From Acidobacteriota bacterium (GTDB lineage Bacteria; Acidobacteriota; UBA890; WLXD01), in NCBI GenBank assembly GCA_029263335.1, contig JAJCXS010000239.1, forward strand, positions 1 to 53,777: a DNA stretch of 53,777 nucleotides. Reading direction: 5' to 3'. The stretch's first letter is position 1. The number at the start of each line of letters is the position of its first letter. The translations under genes and the position numbers were made by a program. The notes beneath the pieces were generated by a model. It was not told the DNA's origin, made no database searches, and saw only the letters and a program-made list of their open reading frames with translations. Positions 17,344 to 26,379 of this stretch are shown here, piece by piece.

Positions 17344-18762
17344 TTGATTCACTTTCCGACACTGCGTTGGGGCAAGCCGTACGAGAGTCTCGAAACCGAC
17401 GAAGTACGGCACTTCGCCACCGGTGAACCCATCGCCCGAGTTAGCCAGGCAAACCCCGGCATCGTGGCGCGGGATCTGCGCAAGGCGCAGAAAGCACGGG
17501 ATGCCCTGCGCGGCGTACCCGCCGTCGAACTCCTGGAGCGAGTGCGGAAGGCTGCCGATCTATTCATGCACGCCGACCTGCCGCTCGGCGACGGCACCCA
17601 GTCGCCCGAGGACTTCGTGCGCCAGCAGTCCGCGACCACGGGACTGTCGGAGCACATGGCGCGCATGAACATGGACAAGCTCCGCTTCGTCCTCGAGCAC
17701 CTGGATGAGATCCTCGACTCGCTCACCCGTGGCCTGGATCTGGAGATCCTCACGCGGGGCTATGGCGAAGAGAACGGCCTGATGCGTTCGTATCAGGCCA
17801 CCACGCCAGCGCTGGGCATGGTGCTGCCATCGAACTCACCCGGCGTTCACACCCTGTGGCTACCGGTGATCCCGATGCAGATCGGGCTGGTGCTCAAGCC
17901 TGGCCCGCAGGAACCGTGGACGCCGTGGCGCATGGCGCAGGCCTTTTTCGAGGCCGGCGTGCCGCCGGAGTCGATCTCGATCTACCCGGGTGGCGCCGAT
18001 GTGGGTGCGGCAGTTCTCAAGGACACGCAACGCAGTCTGATCTTCGGCGGACTGCCCACGGTCAACGCATATCGAGGCAATCCAGGCGTCCAGGTGCATG
18101 GCCCGGGCTTCAGCAAGATCCTGCTTGGCGAAGACTGCGTCGACGACTGGGAGCAGCACCTCGACCTGATGGTCGACTCGGTACTGGTCAACTCCGGCCG
18201 TTCGTGCATCAACTGTTCGGGAATCTGGGCGCCCCGGCATACGCGCGAGATCGCGGCAGCCTTGGCCGAGCGCCTCGCCGGAGTCGAGGCCCTGCCGCCC
18301 GACAACGACGGCGCACAGCTGGCCGCATTCACGGTGAAGGGCCAGGCCGAGGCCATCAACGGAGACATCGACGAAACGCTCAAGACGCCGGGCGCCGAAG
18401 ACATGACCGCCGTCTATCGCAGCGCGAGCCGATGGGTGGAACAGGAACGCTGCGACTACATGCTGCCAACCGTCGTCCACTGCGATTCACCCGAGCATCC
18501 GATGGCGGCCAAGGAGTACATGTTCCCGTTTGCCACGGTGGTGCAGTGCCCGCAGGACAAGATGCTCGGCGCAATTGGCGACACACTCGTCGGCACCGGT
18601 ATCACCAACGATGCCGCCTTCCGACAGCAGCTCCTGGACGCCGACAACATCGACCGCCTCAACCTCGGCCCGGTGCCGACGATCAGTCTCAACTGGCTGC
18701 AGCCGCACGAGGGTAATATCGTCGACTTCCTGTACCGCGCGCGGGCGTTCCAGGAAGCCTGA
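17344..18762 (+). CDS. Acylating-type aldehyde dehydrogenase (LuxC-like reductase)
   Basis: 472 residues of the ALDH fold. LPSNSPGVHTLWLP at 161-174 and the KPGPQEPWTP segment at 185-194 mark the NAD(P)-binding domain; catalytic Cys288 lies in NSGRSCINC. Where ordinary ALDHs carry the general-base Glu in a LELGGK motif, this protein has HGPGFSKIL (252-260). Lack of that Glu and a GPG turn are features of CoA-acylating dehydrogenases (EutE, AdhE) and LuxC. I therefore infer reduction of an activated acyl group to an aldehyde, in partnership with the preceding LuxE-like gene. The start is TTG at 17344, supported by AGGAG 8 bases upstream. It converges with the next gene, 18 bases away. Confidence 0.78.
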   Translation: MIHFPTLRWGKPYESLETDEVRHFATGEPIARVSQANPGIVARDLRKAQKARDALRGVPAVELLERVRKAADLFMHADLPLGDGTQSPEDFVRQQSATTGLSEHMARMNMDKLRFVLEHLDEILDSLTRGLDLEILTRGYGEENGLMRSYQATTPALGMVLPSNSPGVHTLWLPVIPMQIGLVLKPGPQEPWTPWRMAQAFFEAGVPPESISIYPGGADVGAAVLKDTQRSLIFGGLPTVNAYRGNPGVQVHGPGFSKILLGEDCVDDWEQHLDLMVDSVLVNSGRSCINCSGIWAPRHTREIAAALAERLAGVEALPPDNDGAQLAAFTVKGQAEAINGDIDETLKTPGAEDMTAVYRSASRWVEQERCDYMLPTVVHCDSPEHPMAAKEYMFPFATVVQCPQDKMLGAIGDTLVGTGITNDAAFRQQLLDADNIDRLNLGPVPTISLNWLQPHEGNIVDFLYRARAFQEA

Positions 18763-18780
18763 GATACTCGACCCGCTGAG

Positions 18781-21700
18781 TTACTCCGAAGCTCTCGCGG
18801 CAATCGTCTGCAGATACCCGTGCAGCTCGGCCGCCAGCTCGTCGAGACGCGCCTCCATGTCGGCGCTCGGGCGCTGGTCTGCGCTCTGGATGTTGAAGTA
18901 CAGGTACTGCAACTGGTCCACCAGCATCGGCGGAGAGTAGCGCCGTGCGTTCGTCACCATGGCGTCGTGGACGGCCTGAAGCGCCGGCGGCAGCTCGCCG
19001 TCGCTCGCCTCCCTGATCGACTCCAGTTCAGCAACGGCACGCTGTGCCGCGCTGTAGGCGTCGCGCGCCCGCTTGACGAACTCCGCCTGCTCGGTGACCT
19101 CGGCGACGCCCACCCCTTCAGCGGCCACTCGCGGATCCATCAGAACCTCGAACTCATGCGCCATGCTCACGCCGTCGACCTCGAGGGTCGCGGTGTACGT
19201 GCCGGGAGGCACCAACGGACCGCCCTGCCCGGACCGACGAGCACTCGGGGCCCATGGCCCCGCGTAGCGGAGGTCCCAGGTGAATCGGTGCATACCGGCG
19301 ACAACTGACAAGGTAGGCGTGCCGATGGCAGCCATCTGCCACTCGCGCATGCCGGGAGCGGCGTCCTCGATCACCTGACCCAGATCGTCGCTGCTGAAGG
19401 CCCGCACCAGGTCTCCGTCGGCTGCGCGAATCTCCAGCTTGATGGCCGCCGCAGGCGCGGCCTCCAGGAAATAGTCGATGTTCGCTCCGCCAGCCGGGTA
19501 CTGCGGATCGGCCGGCCCTGGCGGCCGGAAGAAGAAGCCGCGGCCGCGCTCCCGTACGGCGTCACTGATCGGGTAAAGGTGCGCCGGCCCAACGACATGA
19601 TCCGCGTCGCGAATGGGTGACACGTCATAGAGAATCCAGAAGCCTCGACCCATGGTCGAGAGCACCAAGTCGTCACCGACGATCTTGATGTCGCTCACTG
19701 GCGTGGCTGGCAGGTTCAGCTGCAGCGATTGCCAGTTGGCGCCGTCATCGAACGACACGAACATGCCGAACTCGGTGCCGGCATAGAGCAACCCTTGCCG
19801 TGCCGGATCCTCGCGCACGACGCGAACCGGGTGATCGGCGGGAATGCCGTTGTCGCCGCTGGAGAGCAAAGTCCAGTTGACACCGTAGTCGGTGGTCTTG
19901 AACACGTACGGAGCGAAATCGCCGACCTGATAGCGCAAGATCGTGGCGTAGGCAGTGCCCGCGTGGTGTGGCGACACCTCGATGTTCTGTACGCGCCCAT
20001 GCGGTCCCATGCCAGGGGGTGTGACGTCAGCCCAGCTGGCCCCCGCGTCGCGCGTCACATGGATCGGCCCATCGTTCGCACCCGCCCAGATTACGCCTGC
20101 CTCGTGCGGCGACTCCTGTACGTCGTACAGGGTCGAAAAGTGCTCCTCGCCCGTAACATCGAGCGTAATCGGCGAGCCCGAAATCACCTGGGTCTCCGGA
20201 TCAAAAGCGGTGAGATCCGGGGAGATCGTCTTCCAGGTTAGGCCGCCGTCCTCGGTCATGTGGACGAACTGCGAGCCGTGATACACGCGGACCGGACTGT
20301 GTGGCGACACCGCGATCGGCGAGACGCGCTGGAAGCGATACGCGAGATCCTTGGGGTTGCGGCCGTAGATGTTCCAATACCCGACGTAGTTCTGCTGTTC
20401 TTGGCCGGTGCGCCGGTTGTAGAAGCCAAAACGACCTTTGCAGTTGGCGTACACGATGTCGGGGTCGCCAGGCATGGGCACTGCGGGACCGGTCTCGCAG
20501 CCGCCATGCGATTCCCAATACGCGGTCGGGCCGCCAGGGCGGCCGCTCAGCGCGCGACTCGGCACCGAGATGGTCGAGTTGTCCTGTTGGCCTGCGAACA
20601 GCCGATACGGATACTCATCCGAGATGTCCACTTGATACAGCTCGGCCGTGGGTTGATTGTTCTGCGTCGACCAGGTCGCGCCGCCATCCCGCGACACGTT
20701 GGCGCCGCCGTCGTTGGCCTGCACCCACACCATCGGGTTGTCCGGGTTGATCCAGAGATCGTGATTGTCGCCATGCGGCACACGCCGCGACTGCCAGTTC
20801 TGGCCGCCGTCGGTCGACTCGTAGAACCCCTCGGCCATGCCCCAGATGGTGTCCGGATCGACCGGGTGAGCATGCAGGTTGGTGTAGTAGAAGGGGCGAT
20901 TCCGGATCGGCTGGAAGCTGCTCACCTGGCTCCATGTGTCACCGCGATCATCCGAGCGGTACACACCGCCCTGCTCTTCGGGAGCCTCGATGAGCACGTA
21001 CACACGGTCCGGATCCCCGGCCGTGACCGCCAGATCCGCCTTGCCACGCAGCCCGGCCGGTAAGCCCTCGGTGAGTTGCACCCAGCTGTCGCCTGCGTCG
21101 GTGGAACGGAATACGCCGCCCTCCATCCCACCCGAGAGGATCGTCCAGGGCTTGCGCTCGGCTTCCCACATGGTGGCGTAGATCCGCCGCGGGTCGTCGG
21201 GGGCAAACTCGAGGTCCACGGCACCCGTCTTGCTCGAAAGATGCAACACCAGATCCCACGAGTCGCCACCGTCCCGAGTCCTGTAGACGCCGCGCTCGGG
21301 GTTGGCCGCGAAGGGGTTACCGATCGCGGCGACATATACGAGATCCGGGTTGTCGGGATGAATCAACACGGCGCCGCTGTTGCCGGTGTTCTCCAGTCCG
21401 ACATGGCTCCAGGTCGTGCCGGCGTCCGTCGACTTGTAGACCCCTTTGCCGATGATGACGTTGCTGCGCAGGCCATCAGACCCGGTGGCAACGAAGAGGA
21501 CGTCGGGATTCGACTCCGCCACTGCGACGGCGCCGATGGACCCTGTTGCGAAAAAGCCATCGGAGATTGGCCGCCAGTTCTGCCCGTAATCGGTCGTCTT
21601 CCACAGACCGCCGCCGGTCGCACCCATGTAGAAAGTACCGGGCTGGGCGCGGTGCCCCGCCACCGCCGTCACGCGCCCACCTCGCGAGGGACCGACCATG

Positions 21701-21843
21701 TTGTACTGCAGGCCGTCGAAGCGTGCGGGAGAGACACCGCCTGCGCCGGCTTCCTGGGCCATCGGATCAGTCTCGATGGGCAATACCGCGATCGGAACGA
21801 GGAGAGCAACGAGGGCGAGCAACACGGGAACGCGGATCTTCAA
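18781..21843 (-). CDS. Large secreted Asp-box (VPS10/sortilin-like) beta-propeller protein
   Basis: About 1020 residues. I chose the TTG at 21843: a perfect AGGAGG lies 6 bases upstream and the product then begins MKIRVPVLLALVALLVPIAV, a signal peptide; an ATG at 21882 would add 13 residues. From about 45 to 770 there are many BNR/Asp-box repeats (S/T-x-D-x-G-x-x-W), including TTDYGQNW, STDAGTTW, TRDGGDSW, STDAGDSW, SDDRGDTW, STDGGQNW, SRDGGATW, TEDGGLTW, TRDAGASW and TTDYGVNW. The pattern forms one or two ten-bladed propellers like sortilin. A C-terminal region (about 800-1010) has beta strands and then a helical part. Such proteins are often annotated as glycosyl hydrolases, but no sialidase Arg triad is evident, so activity is unproven. 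Confidence 0.9.
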   Translation of the reverse strand: MKIRVPVLLALVALLVPIAVLPIETDPMAQEAGAGGVSPARFDGLQYNMVGPSRGGRVTAVAGHRAQPGTFYMGATGGGLWKTTDYGQNWRPISDGFFATGSIGAVAVAESNPDVLFVATGSDGLRSNVIIGKGVYKSTDAGTTWSHVGLENTGNSGAVLIHPDNPDLVYVAAIGNPFAANPERGVYRTRDGGDSWDLVLHLSSKTGAVDLEFAPDDPRRIYATMWEAERKPWTILSGGMEGGVFRSTDAGDSWVQLTEGLPAGLRGKADLAVTAGDPDRVYVLIEAPEEQGGVYRSDDRGDTWSQVSSFQPIRNRPFYYTNLHAHPVDPDTIWGMAEGFYESTDGGQNWQSRRVPHGDNHDLWINPDNPMVWVQANDGGANVSRDGGATWSTQNNQPTAELYQVDISDEYPYRLFAGQQDNSTISVPSRALSGRPGGPTAYWESHGGCETGPAVPMPGDPDIVYANCKGRFGFYNRRTGQEQQNYVGYWNIYGRNPKDLAYRFQRVSPIAVSPHSPVRVYHGSQFVHMTEDGGLTWKTISPDLTAFDPETQVISGSPITLDVTGEEHFSTLYDVQESPHEAGVIWAGANDGPIHVTRDAGASWADVTPPGMGPHGRVQNIEVSPHHAGTAYATILRYQVGDFAPYVFKTTDYGVNWTLLSSGDNGIPADHPVRVVREDPARQGLLYAGTEFGMFVSFDDGANWQSLQLNLPATPVSDIKIVGDDLVLSTMGRGFWILYDVSPIRDADHVVGPAHLYPISDAVRERGRGFFFRPPGPADPQYPAGGANIDYFLEAAPAAAIKLEIRAADGDLVRAFSSDDLGQVIEDAAPGMREWQMAAIGTPTLSVVAGMHRFTWDLRYAGPWAPSARRSGQGGPLVPPGTYTATLEVDGVSMAHEFEVLMDPRVAAEGVGVAEVTEQAEFVKRARDAYSAAQRAVAELESIREASDGELPPALQAVHDAMVTNARRYSPPMLVDQLQYLYFNIQSADQRPSADMEARLDELAAELHGYLQTIAARASE

Positions 21844-21927
21844 GACAGGCCTCCTGGGCAGATGTTCGGCGCATTCTGCCACGCCTCGGTTACCAAGGCG
21901 GCGGCACGATGAGCTGCACGAGTCGGA

Positions 21928-23085
21928 CTATGCGCGATCGAGAACGGACGCGGCGATGCCCGCGTATCCGCGACATGCTTCAACAAGCTGGGCGAGTTCG
22001 ATGTACTCGTCGATGATGTGGGCGAGCTGTTCGTGCGAGGGCCCGAAGCCAATGGTCGGGACACCCGCGTATCCGGCACTGTAGGCTCCGTTGGTGCAGA
22101 ACTGGTAGCTCTCCAGGGCCGGGTCCAGCCCCGCCGCGCGGAGCCCCATCAATGCTTTTTGCACGAGTTCCGAATCCTCTTCGGTCTGCCAGGGTGCAAA
22201 CCACTTCGGCTGTCGCCAATGCACGCCGGTGTACGAGGTGTAGTCGGTTAGCGCGAATTCGACCTCGGTATCGGCATGGCCGGCACGCGCACAGGCGTCG
22301 CGCATAGCCGCCAGCACCTCCTCCTGAGTCTCTCCCGGCAATAGGCGACGCTCGTACGTGGCCCGGCATGCGCTGGGCACAACCGAGTGCGCCGGATGAG
22401 GTATCGAGATGATGTCAGTCAGACACATCACACCGTCGCCCACGAACGCGTCGCTCGGCATCGGCAAACGTTCGATCTCTTCGATCACGGCTCGCATCAT
22501 GTGGACGGCATTGAGGCCGAGCTGCGGGCTCGATGCATGCGCCGGGGTGCCACGCGTCGTAAGGACGAATTCCGCCCTCCCACGACCCGCCCGGACAAGA
22601 TTGAGACCCGAGGCCTCGCCGATGACCACGAAGTCGGCTCCCTGACGCTGCATGACGGCGCGCAGCGCAGCGCCCTCGATCAATTCCTCGCCCACCGACG
22701 CCGAGACCACGACGCGTCCGGTGATCTCGTCTCGATCGAGCGTGCCCACAGCGTGCACCATGGCAGCGAGTGCGCCCTTCATGTCGCTACTGCCGCGCCC
22801 ATACAACCGCCCGTCGACGATGTCGCCACTGAACGGATCGGCAGCCCATTCGCCGCGCGGCATCACATCCACGGTGTCCATGTGGGCATCGAGCAACAAC
22901 GTTGGGCCATCCATCGAGGACTCCAGCACGCCGACTGCGTTGCCAACTTCGTCGAGGCCGACCTCATCAAAGCCCAGCAGCCGCATCTCAGCCAGCACGC
23001 GCTCCGCCACGCCATGTTCTTCGCCGAGGACACTGGGAATGCGGACAAGATCGCGGGCGAAGCGGATGAGCGCGTCATGGTCCAC
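21928..23085 (-). CDS. M20-family metallopeptidase (ArgE/DapE/YgeY-like)
   Basis: 385 residues from a GTG at 23085. Zinc-binding and catalytic features are present: LLDAHMDTVDV (His ligand and the adjacent catalytic Asp), GRGSSDMKGALAAM (bridging Asp), a Glu pair in SVGEELIEG, IGEASG, and a C-terminal His in FGPSHEQLAHIIDEY. The middle section (about 175-290) is the lid/dimerisation domain with RRLLPGETQEEVL. The late segment YTGVHWRQPKWFAPW and TNGAYSAGYAGVPTIGFGP resembles the YgeY (selenium-metabolism-linked) branch more than ArgE, but the substrate cannot be told. It is likely a di-zinc hydrolase removing an acyl or amino-acid group. Downstream, 84 bases away, is the Asp-box gene on the same strand. 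Confidence 0.9.
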   Translation of the reverse strand: MDHDALIRFARDLVRIPSVLGEEHGVAERVLAEMRLLGFDEVGLDEVGNAVGVLESSMDGPTLLLDAHMDTVDVMPRGEWAADPFSGDIVDGRLYGRGSSDMKGALAAMVHAVGTLDRDEITGRVVVSASVGEELIEGAALRAVMQRQGADFVVIGEASGLNLVRAGRGRAEFVLTTRGTPAHASSPQLGLNAVHMMRAVIEEIERLPMPSDAFVGDGVMCLTDIISIPHPAHSVVPSACRATYERRLLPGETQEEVLAAMRDACARAGHADTEVEFALTDYTSYTGVHWRQPKWFAPWQTEEDSELVQKALMGLRAAGLDPALESYQFCTNGAYSAGYAGVPTIGFGPSHEQLAHIIDEYIELAQLVEACRGYAGIAASVLDRA

Positions 23086-23199
23086 GGTTCGGACGCTCCG
23101 GGGGGGAAGTTGAACGAGGCTGTTAGATTAGCCTGAGAAGACGGGCGCGGCGGACACCTGACCGGCCTGCGCCGTGCTGCCCTGACAACCGGAGCCACC

Positions 23200-23622
23200 A
23201 TGCGCCTCAAGTCAGCCACCGCCAACATCATTGTCAGCGACGTCGCGCGCACGGTTGATTGGTACCGTGATGTCCTCGGCTTCGAGTTCACCGTCGGAGT
23301 CATCGCCGGGACTCAAGATCCTGTCTTCGAGGCCACGGGGCAGGAGCTGGGCTTCGCCATGCTCAAGCGCGACGAGGTGGAGCTGATGTTCCAGTCGCTC
23401 GAAAGCCTGACGGAGGACCTGCCCGGCACGACGCTCGGCTCAGGCGACGGCTTCACTCTCTACGTCGATGTTGACGACGTCGATGCCCTGCACGCGGAGG
23501 TCCAGTCCAAGGTCGAGATGACGGTAGACCTACGCGACACCTTCTACGGTGCTCGTGAATTCCACGTCCGCGACTGCAACGGCCTGCTACTCGGCTTCGC
23601 TCGCCGGCCGGCGCAAGGCTAG
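23200..23622 (+). CDS. Single-domain VOC (glyoxalase/bleomycin-resistance-like) protein
   Basis: 140 residues with the paired beta-alpha-beta-beta-beta layout of the vicinal oxygen chelate fold: ANIIVSDVARTVDWYRDVLGFE opens the first half and FTLYVDVDDVDALHAEV the second, ending with FHVRDCNGLLLGFA, where the Glu that usually coordinates metal is replaced by Leu-Gly. Canonical glyoxalase I metal ligands are thus incomplete, which argues against glyoxalase activity. GGAG lies 5 bases before the ATG. It is divergent from the M20 gene (gap 23086-23199, which holds a 5-bp dyad AGGCT/AGCCT) and converges with the CIA30 gene. Function unknown. Confidence 0.85.
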   Translation: MRLKSATANIIVSDVARTVDWYRDVLGFEFTVGVIAGTQDPVFEATGQELGFAMLKRDEVELMFQSLESLTEDLPGTTLGSGDGFTLYVDVDDVDALHAEVQSKVEMTVDLRDTFYGAREFHVRDCNGLLLGFARRPAQG

Positions 23623-23711
23623 TCCCGAGGCATCCGAGCAGCTGCGGCGCGCACCTGCCCGGCCGAGCAGAACAGCGCCGTCAGCAGCCACTCTCGGCGT
23701 CTTGCGAGCCG

Positions 23712-24407
23712 TTACCAGACCCGCAGGTCGTCGACCTGGAACTCGAAGTCCCCTACCTCGTCGCCGGAAAAGAAGATGCCCCTGAGCCCGGTTGGGTCGA
23801 TGGAGCTGAAGTCGGAGAAGGCCAGCTTGTGCTCGGTCCAAACCTCGGTGGTCGGGCGCGACATCAGGGCTGGCTCCGACCCTCGACTCTGCGCGAACAG
23901 CGCAATGCTCACTGGAGCGCCGTCGCCACGAAGCCAGAACGAGATCCCTTCGTACTCCGACATGTTCACGGCCGCCCATGGTCGCCGACCCGGGAAGAAG
24001 AGTGCACCCGCCCAGGCATCCCTGCCCGGCGGACGGACGATGCTGCCCCTCACGCGCAGTGACATGAGCGAATCGGCGGCGCCGCCTTCGACCACCGTCA
24101 TGTCGGCTATGGACGTGCCGCCCGCGCCGGCATCGTTATTGACGATCCAGCCCGCCCCGAAACTGGCACCGATCTCACCATCTTCGAACCCGGCGATGAG
24201 CCCGTCCGCGATCTTCGGGGCGCGCCGCGTACGCTGCGTCGACGCCTCGACTGCGGCGCGATGACCGAACCGCGCGGTTTCGAGTCGTACTTCCTCGGCA
24301 CTAACACCGCCGGAGAACGGGCGACCCGCGCCACCGCACACCAGGAGGATTACCAGCAGCGCGCGGACGAAACCACGCAGGACGTGCTCACCAGCCAGAG
24401 TGCCCAT
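23712..24407 (-). CDS. Exported CIA30-domain protein
   Basis: 231 residues. N-terminal signal (RGFVRALLVILLVCGGAG; Cys is present but the -1 Val makes a lipobox doubtful). From about 70 to 231 is a CIA30 / NADH:ubiquinone intermediate-associated-type jelly roll: GFEDGEIGASFGAGW, TSIADMTVVEGGAADS, YEGISFWLRGDG, the TTEVWTEHKLAFSDFSSID element and a final GDFEFQVDDLRVW. In bacteria this galactose-binding-like domain is usually found in secreted proteins and often fused to amidohydrolases; here it stands alone. No catalytic residues are expected. The ATG lies 18 bases beyond the tpx terminator hairpin, so it may be read from tpx read-through or its own promoter. Confidence 0.82.
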   Translation of the reverse strand: MGTLAGEHVLRGFVRALLVILLVCGGAGRPFSGGVSAEEVRLETARFGHRAAVEASTQRTRRAPKIADGLIAGFEDGEIGASFGAGWIVNNDAGAGGTSIADMTVVEGGAADSLMSLRVRGSIVRPPGRDAWAGALFFPGRRPWAAVNMSEYEGISFWLRGDGAPVSIALFAQSRGSEPALMSRPTTEVWTEHKLAFSDFSSIDPTGLRGIFFSGDEVGDFEFQVDDLRVW

Positions 24408-24425
24408 GTTCGACCTCGATGGAGA

Positions 24426-24457
24426 GGGACGCGCCCGGACGGGCGTCCGGGCGTCCC
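24426..24457 (-). terminator. Strong GC-rich hairpin just after tpx
   Basis: CGCCCGGACG at 24432-24441 and CGTCCGGGCG at 24444-24453 form a perfect 10-bp stem, extended by GGGA/TCCC outside a 2-base bulge. It begins 3 bases after the tpx stop codon. No U-run follows on the minus strand, so it may act as a transcription pause, an mRNA 3' stabiliser, or a factor-assisted terminator rather than a textbook intrinsic one. Confidence 0.6.
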
Positions 24458-24460
24458 GTG

Positions 24461-24955
24461 TTAAAGAGCCGCCATGGCGGCGGCGTAGTCTGGTTCCTGG
24501 ACGATCTCGGGTACGAGCTCCGTGTACTTCACGTTGCCGTCACCGTCTATTACCACCACCGCACGACCGAAGACGCCGGCCAGCGGCCCGTCTGTCATGC
24601 GCACGCCGTAGTCGTCGCCAAAGCCAGCATACCGAAACGATGACAGCGTCTCCACGTTCTCGATACCCTCAGCGCCGCAGAAACGCGCCTGCGCGAAGGG
24701 AAGGTCAGCAGAAACGCACAGCACGGTGGCGTCGCTGTCCGCAGCCAGCTGATTGAACTGGCGCACGGAGGTGGCGCAGACGGGCGTATCAAGGCTGGGA
24801 AAAATGTTCAGCACCACCGTCTTCCCCGCGTAATCCGCAAGGCCACGATCTGAGAGATCGGGCGCGGTGAGCGTGAACGCAGGCGCGGCGGTGCCAACGG
24901 CGGGAAGGTCCCCCGCGATGTTGACCGGATTGCCTTTTAGTGTGATCTGGGCCAT
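24461..24955 (-). CDS. tpx: Thiol peroxidase (Tpx-type 2-Cys peroxiredoxin)
   Basis: 164 residues. Reduces hydrogen peroxide and alkyl hydroperoxides with electrons from thioredoxin. The N-terminal [17 protein letters not shown] block is diagnostic for Tpx. Peroxidatic Cys60 lies in [10 protein letters not shown] with Thr57 before it, and the resolving Cys93 lies in [11 protein letters not shown], the spacing typical of atypical 2-Cys Tpx. The usual 'FR...FG.dYGV...dGPLAG..aRaVvViD' segment is present. I chose the ATG at 24955; the frame stays open upstream to 25123 but that part is not Tpx-like. GGAG lies about 10 bases upstream. The interval 24956-25082 to the SDR stop is non-coding and may hold its promoter. 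Confidence 0.96.
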   Translation of the reverse strand: MAQITLKGNPVNIAGDLPAVGTAAPAFTLTAPDLSDRGLADYAGKTVVLNIFPSLDTPVCATSVRQFNQLAADSDATVLCVSADLPFAQARFCGAEGIENVETLSSFRYAGFGDDYGVRMTDGPLAGVFGRAVVVIDGDGNVKYTELVPEIVQEPDYAAAMAAL

Positions 24956-25082
24956 CGGTGGAACTCCGAATTCGTGTGACGGTTCTTCTTGGCGAGGTTC
25001 ATGGAGGCAGCGGACGTGCCGCTGCCGCTCTTCTTTTACACCGAAGCGCTCCGCGGCGCCCGCCCCGAGTTTCGCTTGATGT

Positions 25083-25841
25083 TCAAGTCCGCAAATACGA
25101 GGCGCCGTTGGCGTCGATGACACAGCCCGTCAGATAGCCGATCCCGTCGCTGGCGAGGAAGGCCACCGCGCGGGCGATCTCGGACGGCTCGGCGACCCTA
25201 TTGAGCGGACTCTGCGCGCGGATCTCGTCCCCTTCCGCACCTTCCAGAAGATCCGCCGCCATCTCGGTCGCGACAAAGCCCGGCGCCACCACGCCGACGA
25301 AGACACCGTGCGGCGCCAACGCCCGAGCGAACGACTGACTCAGTGAATTGAGGCCGGCCTTGCTGGCGCCATAAGCGGGGGCATCCGGCTCGCCCCGAAA
25401 AGCACCGCGTGAGGAAACGTTGATGATCTTGCCACCACCGCTCGCGACCATGCGTCTCGACGCGCAGTACATGAGGTTGGCAGGTCCGACCAGGTTCGTA
25501 TCCAGCGTGCGCTGCCATGCCTGCTGCCATTCCGTGTAGTCGAGCTTCAATACGTTGTGCAGGTCGTAGATCCCCGCGTTGTTCACGAGCACGTCGAGGC
25601 CACCCAGAGCCGCGACCGCATCGTCTATCAGGCGACTGCACTCGTCCGCATCCGAGACGTCGGCCCGCAGCACAACGTGGCCGGCACCCGGCAGGCTCTC
25701 CAGTGTGTGTTCGGCCGCCGCCTGGTTCGCGCAATAGTGCACACCCACCCGCGCACCGCCGCCAGCGAACTCTCGGGCGATGGCGCGGCCGATACCGCGT
25801 GAGCCACCTGTTACCAGTACCTTCTTGTCTTGTAGGTCCAT
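25083..25841 (-). CDS. Short-chain dehydrogenase/reductase (SDR)
   Basis: 252 residues, classical [11 protein letters not shown] at 11-18 binds NADP(H) (TGxxxGxG), NNAG follows near 87-90, and the catalytic Ser-Tyr-Lys triad is visible as NVSSRGAF and [16 protein letters not shown] and the C-terminal [18 protein letters not shown] resemble FabG-type 3-oxoacyl reductases, but the substrate is not defined by sequence. The ATG at 25841 was chosen because the family N-terminus ([11 protein letters not shown]) follows directly; the frame extends to 26075 over a divergent gene's leader. Divergent to the membrane-protein gene with a 118-base gap containing two dyads. Confidence 0.92.
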   Translation of the reverse strand: MDLQDKKVLVTGGSRGIGRAIAREFAGGGARVGVHYCANQAAAEHTLESLPGAGHVVLRADVSDADECSRLIDDAVAALGGLDVLVNNAGIYDLHNVLKLDYTEWQQAWQRTLDTNLVGPANLMYCASRRMVASGGGKIINVSSRGAFRGEPDAPAYGASKAGLNSLSQSFARALAPHGVFVGVVAPGFVATEMAADLLEGAEGDEIRAQSPLNRVAEPSEIARAVAFLASDGIGYLTGCVIDANGASYLRT

Positions 25842-25870
25842 GTGGTCCTGCCTGCAGCCAGGGCGTGAAA

Positions 25871-25904
25871 CAATCTGCCAGATTGGGCACGCCAAATTAG
25901 TGCC
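25871..25904. promoter_or_regulatory. Two adjacent dyads between divergent genes
   Basis: CAATCT-GCC-AGATTG at 25871-25885 is a perfect 6-bp dyad; GGCAC, nine bases, GTGCC at 25886-25904 adjoins it. They lie 30-63 bases before the SDR start and 56-89 bases before the membrane-protein start, where an operator for either or both would be expected. No regulator gene is adjacent. Confidence 0.35.
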
Positions 25905-25959
25905 TACGGGAACTCTGAACGCCTCCGGAGCGTATCCCAAGGACACCAGGAGGAATTGC

Positions 25960-26379
25960 ATGGCGAACAATAAACTGCTCGGCTGCTGGGGCTTCATCGT
26001 CGGGGCCATGGTCACCGTGGTCATCGGCTGGATGGCGTTCGAGTTGCTGATCGCGTTCCTGGCCGGACTGCGCATCGACGGCGCCGCGGCATTCGCCGAT
26101 CCCCTCTTGTGGCACGAGGCCGGCGAACTGCTGATCGTCGGGCTGACGATCCTCGGCGTCTACGTCTGGGTGTTCCGCGGTCCGGCGATCGCCCACTTCG
26201 CCGACACCACCTGCTACGCGTTTTGGTTCGGTGCCGCGCTCAACCTGGTCGCATGGATAAGGCTTCCTACGGGCGCGCGTTGGTCCTGGTGGACGTTCCT
26301 TCTTGTCGTCCTCGGAATCGCTGTCCCGGCGATACTCAGCCGTCTGGCCCCTGCAGCGGACACACCCACAGCCACCTGA
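25960..26379 (+). CDS. Small integral membrane protein of unknown function
   Basis: 139 residues. About four hydrophobic segments: GCWGFIVGAMVTVVIGWMAF (about 8-27), a short LLIAFLAGL, ELLIVGLTILGVYVWVF (about 50-66), CYAFWFGAALNLVAWI (about 80-96) and WWTFLLVVLGIAVPAIL (about 108-125). The start at 25960 is marked by AGGAGG 6 bases upstream; the longer frame from 25780 runs through the SDR gene. I do not recognise a family. Neighbours (SDR divergent, trifunctional fusion 98 bases downstream on the same strand) do not settle a role. Confidence 0.8.
   Translation: MANNKLLGCWGFIVGAMVTVVIGWMAFELLIAFLAGLRIDGAAAFADPLLWHEAGELLIVGLTILGVYVWVFRGPAIAHFADTTCYAFWFGAALNLVAWIRLPTGARWSWWTFLLVVLGIAVPAILSRLAPAADTPTAT

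Noticed and set aside
16232..18762. Possible luminescence (lux) operon
   Set aside because: LuxE- and LuxC-like genes are present, but there is no luxAB luciferase or luxD, and the LuxE-type acceptor Cys is missing.
18781..21843. Sialidase or glycosyl hydrolase as a firm assignment for the Asp-box protein
   Set aside because: Asp-boxes are structural and occur in many non-enzymatic propellers; I could not find the Arg triad and Tyr/Glu pair of sialidases.
24426..24457. Mobile-element terminal repeat
   Set aside because: A perfect GC stem directly after a stop codon, with no partner repeat and no transposase, is better read as an mRNA 3' hairpin.
25780..26379. 199-residue version of the small membrane protein
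   Set aside because: Its first 60 residues are read through the SDR gene's start; the AGGAGG before 25960 marks the true start.
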